Source of the DNA: Drosophila miranda
Lineage: Eukaryota > Arthropoda > Insecta > Diptera > Drosophilidae
DNA length: 64,000 nucleotides
Direction: 5' to 3'
Assembly (NCBI RefSeq): GCF_003369915.1
Contig: NC_046675.1
Span: 22,196,001 to 22,260,000, forward strand
Of the stretch, positions 58,874 through 64,000 are shown piece after piece. The notes beneath the pieces are model-generated. The model saw only the letters and a list, made by a program, of their open reading frames with translations. It made no database searches and had not been told where the DNA came from. Each line of letters opens with the position of its first letter. Position 1 is the stretch's first letter. The position numbers were made by a program, and so were the translations under genes.

Positions 58874-59279
58874 CGGACTTATCGATCAAATATACCGTCC
58901 GACCTCCAGAAATATATCGAAACATACCGTCTCATTAAAAAAAAACGTAAATATACTGACGAATTCAAGTTCTATTTTATATATTCCTCGTTTTTGATAT
59001 TCCGTGGATTATTACTAACTATATAGAAAATTTAGCCATGCCCACATAATTTTATACGATTGATGAATCTATTTTCTACTTGATTGGCTTAATTTAAATA
59101 ATTGCTTTTATTGAATTTCTATATAACGTTGAAAATTAAATTTAGTAGATTGATCAAATTGACAAATATACTATTATATACCGATATACCGTAAATATAC
59201 CGTCGTTTAAATTTTGACCTCAACAAATACCGAAAAGTATTAAAAATGCCGTAAACGGCCACCCTTGTAGCAGCAGCAC

Positions 59280-59290
59280 CAGTGTGACCG
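59280..59290 (-). promoter_or_regulatory. Motif-1 (M1BP-type) promoter element, copy 2
   Basis: The same CGGTCACACTG (minus strand) recurs 417 bases from copy 1, with about 90 bases of alignable flank. Confidence 0.5.
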
Positions 59291-59714
59291 CGGATTTATC
59301 AATACAAATTTCTGTCTGACCCACAGAAATATACTGACATATACCGTCTTATTTTCAAACTCTACCGTAACTATACCGATGAAAAAAGTCAACTAAGCCC
59401 ACTATTTAAACAGGTAAACAACTTGAGTTGCAGCAGCAGCAACTTAGTGATGGGGACTTAAGTAGAGCTGGATGAAACATCGATGCAGAATTGATCCGCC
59501 ACTATCAATAAAGTATACCGATATGACATATTTTCATATGCGAAAAAATTAGTTTATATGACCGATTTGAAATAGGCACTTGCCGGAGCAGTGTCTGAGT
59601 TAATCATCAAAATGGTCAAACATATTTTGTCCTGTTATTGTAGTATATTCTGTCGTATACAGACAAGTATATAATATACCGTAAATGATCACCTGGATGA
59701 AACATCGTATTCAA

Positions 59715-59722
59715 TATCGATA
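59715..59722. promoter_or_regulatory. DRE element (TATCGATA)
   Basis: An exact palindromic DRE (DREF/BEAF-type site) with a second AGTCGATA four bases on. It lies 590 bases upstream of the Hr83 TATA box and may belong to a different start site. Confidence 0.5.
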
Positions 59723-60305
59723 TAGTCGATAATTTTCTGCAACATTTGAAAACACTCACAAAATCTAGCAACATTGTCTTCGCAACATCGACAGGTTATA
59801 GACATTTTTTTTTATGATGTTAAAAATTTGAATTTTGAAATTCCACAGAAATACAAAGCCATCTTTAAAAAGCCGAAGTCATGATTTGCAGTCAACGTAT
59901 AATTAAGTTTTTAGAATGGAGAATCATTTCATTTGCACAGATACCAAACAGTTGGAACCCCAAACCCTTATTGCCACCCCCATAAGGATGTCACCTCTTC
60001 GTCCTTTCCATTCAATGTTTACCCAAAATGTCAGCACAAAGGACTGCCGTTGGACGTTTCGAGTGGCCGACGCGCGACCAATCATAGGGCAAAACAATAA
60101 TTGTTTACAAATTGTTAACACGCTGCGGAATGATTGTCACTTTTGACACGCCACGCCCCCGCATAAGGCTTATCCTCCTCGTCGTCGAGCAAATAGCGAA
60201 AAAACCACAAATCATGTTGAAATACTACAAGGCACTCGTCGTCGTTGATTTGCATATCATTTGTGGGGTATGTCCGATGGGGGGTCCTATGGGGGATTCA
60301 ATGAG

Positions 60306-60343
60306 TATAAAACCATCAATATCGAGGATGTTCCGTGTCAGTT
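60306..60343 (+). promoter_or_regulatory. Hr83 core promoter: TATA box and initiator
   Basis: TATAAAA at 60306-60312 is followed by a consensus-like initiator TCAGTT at 60338-60343, whose A would be +1 at 60340. The first T of the TATA box is then at -34, close to the usual spacing. The first downstream ATG is at 60373. Confidence 0.55.
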
Positions 60344-60372
60344 CGATACCAGGCGGCGCACCGGGACGCACA

Positions 60373-61295
60373 ATGTCGATGTTCAGCTCCTGTGAAGTGT
60401 GTGGCGATCAGAGCTCGGGGAAGCACTACGGCGTCTCCTGCTGTGATGGATGCTCCTGCTTCTTCAAGCGCAGCGTGAGGAAGGGCAACCACTATGCCTG
60501 TATTGCCATCAAGGGAAACTGCATCGTGGATAAGGCGCGCAGGAATTGGTGTCCCTTTTGCCGCTTTCAGCGGTGTCTGGCGGTGGGCATGAATGTGGCT
60601 GCCGTTCAGGATGAGCGGGGTCCGAGGAACCAGCAGGCGACTGCCGTCTACAGGTACAGCCGCAGATCTATGCCGTCGCCACGCCTGCCACAAACGGTGG
60701 TTGCTGCAGCAGGAGGGGGTCAGGCGTTGCACTTTCAAATTCTCGCTCAGATTCTGGTCACCTGCCTGCGACAGGCGATGGCGAACGAACAATTCAGCAG
60801 TCTGGAGCGTCCTCAACAGGATGCTATCCTCCAGGTGGTGTGGAGCGAGATCTTTATACTGCGGGCCTCGCACTGGTCTCTGGATATCAGTGCTATGATC
60901 GATGGCTGTGGGAATGATCAGCTAAAACGACTAATATACGAGGCCCAACAATTAAGGGCCGATGTCTTGGAATTGAACTTTCTTGAGACGTTGATTTTGT
61001 GCAGGAAAGGTGAGTACTACTACTACAGGGACTGGACTGGAAGTATAAGTATAAATAAGTATAAAGTTTTGCGTTCTTTGCAGAACTAGCTCTCAGTGCG
61101 GAGTATGCCATTATCCTTGGAACCCACTCGAATGCCGCTTTAATGTCTCTGGCGCGTTACACTTTGCATCAGTCGAACTATTTGCGCTTTGGACAGCTCC
61201 TACTGGGGCTGCGACAGCTCTGCTTACGCCGATTTGATTGTGCTTTGTCATGTATGTTTCGAACAGTGGTTAGGGATATATTAAAAACACTTTAA
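60373..61295 (+). CDS. Hr83: Nuclear receptor Hr83 (NR2E, PNR-like)
   Basis: Exons 60373-61009 and 61084-61295 join in phase 1 to give 282 residues, near the short length known for this receptor. The C4 DNA-binding domain starts at residue 6 ([29 protein letters not shown]) and ends with [17 protein letters not shown], placing it with the NR2E group. The P-box is CDGCS. The ligand-binding region is short: after [16 protein letters not shown] and [19 protein letters not shown] it ends at [14 protein letters not shown] plus about 25 residues, with no clear AF-2 helix. ATGs at 60301 and further upstream are in frame, but the TATA/initiator pair just before 60373 favours this start. Head-to-tail with Fip1, 284 bases apart. 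Confidence 0.87.
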
Positions 61296-61579
61296 TTAGC
61301 AACTAAACTAAAATAAACAAAATTTCAAACACTCCCGCCTTAAATGTTGCTTGGGCTTTGCAGCATGTATAGCAGCACTTAAATATAAAAACTCTATCGA
61401 TATTTTATTATCTGAAACTATCGATTAGCATTGCGCCATTCCATCAGCTGTTTGCTCCATTGCCAGTCATTCCAAGAACGCTTTGGCAACGAAACACCGC
61501 GTCAATTTTGTTTTAAGTGAAAATTTTCATAATTTGCATGGAATTTTAATTGAAACCCCTCGAAAACACACACAAAAGT
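61296..61579 (+). promoter_or_regulatory. Fip1 promoter region with two DRE-like sites
   Basis: The short gap between Hr83 and Fip1 contains an exact TATCGATA at 61395-61402 and TATCGATT at 61419-61426, typical of DREF-controlled housekeeping genes. Hr83 3' UTR occupies the left part. Confidence 0.6.
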
Positions 61580-63772
61580 ATGGCTGATGACGCGAACGAG
61601 GATAGCTGGCTGTACGGCACCTCGAATCCGGACTCCACCACAAACGAGATTGGCAACGGCGACGATGCTCTGGCGGCCGAACACGAGGCTCAGGCGCTGG
61701 CTGCCGTGGTGGCCGGCGACAAGCCGGGCTCCAGTGCCGCCTCCCTGTTGCCTGGTTTTCCCAAGGAGGAGGTGCCCGAGTACAGCGATTTCGATGATCC
61801 CGCCGAAGAAATGGAGGAGGACGAAGCGGCGCTGCCGGACACCACAGGCCGCCATGCGAGGGTACGAGACGAGGCCAGAGAGGAGGCGAGAACGCCACCA
61901 GACCAGGACGAGGACGAAGAAATGGACGAGGGTCCGGCCAGAAAGGAGCGCAACGGTTCCGGCTCCGATGAGGATGATGACGATGACTCGGATGACGATA
62001 TCAATGTGGTGATTGGCGACATCAAGCAGGCGCCGAGCACATTCAACATTAAACAGCGTCCCAATCTTTTGGCGGGGGGCACGGCTGCCGACAAGGCCAA
62101 GCCGGCTGGCCAGGCGGGAAAGTTCAGTATCGAGGATTTCGAGGGTGCCGGCACCATCAATGGCGTGGCTGTACACGAGTTTAGCATCGATTCGCTGGAG
62201 GAGAAGCCGTGGCGGAAGCCGGGCGCGGACATCACGGACTACTTCAACTACGGCTTCAACGAGGAGACGTGGCGGGCCTACTGCGAGCGTCAGAAGCGCT
62301 TCCGCGTGGCAGAAAGCGGCGTCGGCCTGGCTAGTCTCACCCAAAACGTGAGTCAGAATGCTCCCATTGGCATCCTGAATGATGGTGGCATGAATATGGG
62401 TCCCCCGGGGATGCACAACATGCCGCTGATGCCGATGATGAGCATGAACGATGTTGGCATGCAGATGCCGCCGCCGGGCATGCCTCCACCCAACATGATG
62501 CAGCACCAGCCACGGCCGGGCATGGGCATGATGCAGCGACCGCCGCGTCCCATTTCCACCACGGGAGGCGGTGTCAAAGAGAATGCCATCCAGGTGATGA
62601 CGGCCGAGTGTCGGGAATATTCGCGCGGCGGCCTGGGACCCATGGCGCCTAATTTCCCACCGCCGGGCGCCTCCGATGAACCCTTCTTCCACGAGCCAGA
62701 GCCCTTCGACTATGGCTACGAGCCCACTCAGGAATCGCAATGGGGTAACGACAATCCCGGCTGGGTGCCCACCGGCATCAAGGAGCTGACGCCCGGCCAC
62801 GCTCACATCCATCAGCCGCCGCCCGGAATGCCGCCGCAAATGAATGTGCCGCCTCCCCAGATGGGCGGACCACCTCCACAACTGCGCGGCATGATGCCAC
62901 CCAATATGCGAATGCCACCCAACATGAGTGAGTCTTGATTGAGTCCTTGATCCTTGCTCTGATTACTCATCCATTGATTTAATTTCAGATATGGGACCCC
63001 CGCATGGAATGATGATGGGTCCTGGGAATGGACCGCCGCCGGGGATGAGAATGGGTATGGCGCCGCCACAGCGAATGCCCATGGGTGGTAACAACAATGG
63101 AAATATCAGCAATTTGGCCTCATCATCCTCCGCCTCCTCCTCAGATCGCGGGGGCTACGACGATGAGCGCGAACGACGGCGGCGTGAAAAGGACAAGCAG
63201 ATCAAGAAGGATCTGGTAGGTTACATCCATCCTTCATTCTCTGCTCGGATATTCTAAAGAATGTTTTTTAATGCTTACAGCTCCGCAAGGACTTCCTCGA
63301 GATGCTGCGGGAACGTCACGACATCGAGAGGCATACGCGGTGGTATGACATCAAGAAAAAGTTCGAAGCGGATCCCCGGTATCGTGCCTTGGACTCGACC
63401 TATCGCGAGGAGTACTTCGTTGACTATCTGCACATGCTGAAGGATGAGAAGCGCAAAGAGCGCGATGTGAAGGAACGCGATCGTCATCGCGACAAGGAGC
63501 GATCTCGAGACAAGGACAAGGAGAAAGATGGCAAGGACAAAGACAAGGAAAAGGACAAGGACAAGGAGAAAGAAGAAAGAAAGGAGAGCTCCCGTGTACG
63601 TTCCCGCTCCCGCGACAAGTCCAGTCGCCGCAAATCAAAATCCCGCGAAAAGGAGCGCAGCGAACGCAGCAGCAAAACGGGTGGCAGCAGTTCAGGAGCC
63701 CCCTCTGGCTCATCGTCCAGTCGCGGCGACAAGAAAAAGTCACATCGCAAGGACAAGGAAGAGGAGGAATAG
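61580..63772 (+). CDS. Fip1: Fip1 polyadenylation factor with an appended FF domain
   Basis: Fip1 is a CPSF subunit that binds U-rich RNA and tethers poly(A) polymerase during mRNA 3'-end formation. Exons 61580-62927, 62989-63215 and 63281-63772 give 688 residues. The N-terminus is acidic (poly(A) polymerase-binding region). The conserved Fip1 motif (EKPWRKPGADITDYFNYGFN, then RAYCERQKRF) lies around residues 205-240. A long Pro/Met/Gly-rich region follows. The last exon starts with [20 protein letters not shown] and encodes a complete FF domain, then an Arg/Asp/Lys-rich tail ending in Glu repeats. The FF part is about 80% identical to the FF exon of the TCERG1 gene at 46461. Human FIP1L1 as I remember it ends in a comparable RD-rich region but has no FF domain. 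The ATG at 61580 was chosen because the frame upstream has none. Confidence 0.92.
63281..63470 (+). repeat. FF-domain segment duplicated between Fip1 and TCERG1
   Basis: Nucleotides 63281-63382 match 46461-46562 at 85 of 102 positions by my count, and the protein similarity runs on to KRKERD/KRKERE at about 63465. Both exons begin at a phase-0 splice acceptor at the same residue. The basic tail beyond is alignable only loosely (RVRSRSRDKS versus [10 protein letters not shown]). Confidence 0.88.
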
Positions 63773-63914
63773 CATTTTTTTAGATACTACATGGAAGACG
63801 AGGGAGAAGCAGCTCCACCCTAAGCTGCCGATCCACACACAAAACACACACAATCCAAAATACACAAAACGAAGCGAAAAATTTTGAAAGAGAAAAGAAA
63901 GAAAAAACACTTCC

Positions 63915-63920
63915 AATAAA
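63915..63920 (+). terminator. Probable Fip1 poly(A) signal
   Basis: AATAAA lies 143 bases after the Fip1 stop in an A-rich 3' UTR. The window ends 80 bases later without another gene. Confidence 0.6.
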
Positions 63921-64000
63921 TAAGATAAAAACCCAACAAATGCATCAACCAAATGGGAGAACACTGGGCAATCTAAGGAAGAAAGGAATTCTCTTAGGTT

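Larger units (their letters stand above)
55157..60305. other. Pak 5' flank and Hr83 upstream region
   Basis: This 5 kb holds no supported coding gene. Near the left end are CTC/CT-rich sequence and GA runs (56008-56032). A CA run lies at 58048-58070. Pak 5' UTR exons could be here. The block 58860-59700 contains duplicated promoter-like sequence and clustered TATACCG words, listed separately. Confidence 0.6.

Noticed and set aside
61502-62881. 459-codon minus-strand frame opposite Fip1
   Set aside because: Antisense of a GC-rich Pro/Met/Gly exon; no start context or domain.
1-64000. CRISPR arrays, tRNA or rRNA genes
   Set aside because: The tandem arrays seen are minisatellites or codon repeats without spacer structure. 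No cloverleaf-type or rRNA sequence was recognised by eye, though a tRNA scan was not possible.

Overview
This is euchromatic DNA from a fly of the genus Drosophila. Compact spliced genes with 50-70 bp introns, DRE-type and motif-1 promoter elements, glutamine/alanine-rich codon-repeat tracts and a non-LTR retrotransposon with an RNase H domain all fit. The recognised genes (Dementin/TMCC, godzilla, TFIIF-alpha, TCERG1/CA150, Pak, Hr83, Fip1) are ones I remember as lying on chromosome arm 3R, around cytological bands 82-83, in D. melanogaster, so the window is probably Muller element E. The exact species cannot be read from the sequence. All gene models come from splice-site and reading-frame reasoning, with no transcript evidence.

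Layout. Positions 1-14368 hold no gene I can support; they are AT-rich with several decayed tandem repeats. Dmtn (TMCC family, + strand) runs 14369-19321 in nine coding exons. A truncated RpLP0 fragment lies at about 20.6-20.94 kb. godzilla (gzl, PA-RING E3 ligase, - strand) is at 22253-24344. A 5.4 kb I/LOA-type LINE (+ strand) at 26681-32112 is flanked by a near-perfect 20 bp target-site duplication. TfIIFalpha (-, 32214-34137) and a C2H2 zinc-finger gene (+, 34375-36019) are divergent. A repeat-rich CAP/antigen-5 gene (-, 36202-39790) and a SYO1/HEATR3 gene (-, 39882-41765) follow. HEATR3 is divergent from the TCERG1/CA150 gene (+, 42198-47868). Pak (-, 50912-55156) is followed by a 5 kb intergenic region with duplicated promoter-like blocks, then Hr83 (+, 60373-61295) and Fip1 (+, 61580-63772).

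Functions. Several genes act on RNA polymerase II transcripts: TfIIFalpha in initiation and elongation, TCERG1 coupling elongation to splicing, and Fip1 in 3'-end cleavage and polyadenylation. The rest are signalling or trafficking proteins (Pak, godzilla, Dementin), a nuclear receptor, a ribosomal-protein import chaperone and a secreted or membrane-anchored CAP protein. They do not form an operon-like unit.

Most interesting observations. (1) The last exon of Fip1 encodes an FF domain plus a Lys/Asp/Arg-rich tail that is clearly homologous to one phase-0 exon of the TCERG1 gene about 17 kb upstream, which points to exon duplication between neighbouring RNA-processing genes. (2) The CAP gene carries two separate Ala/Glu-rich repeat arrays and, between them, a phase-symmetric 366 nt exon encoding a transmembrane segment, so it may make secreted and membrane-anchored forms. 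(3) Pak has a candidate 12 nt microexon (Leu-Pro-Met-Lys) inside its autoregulatory region.
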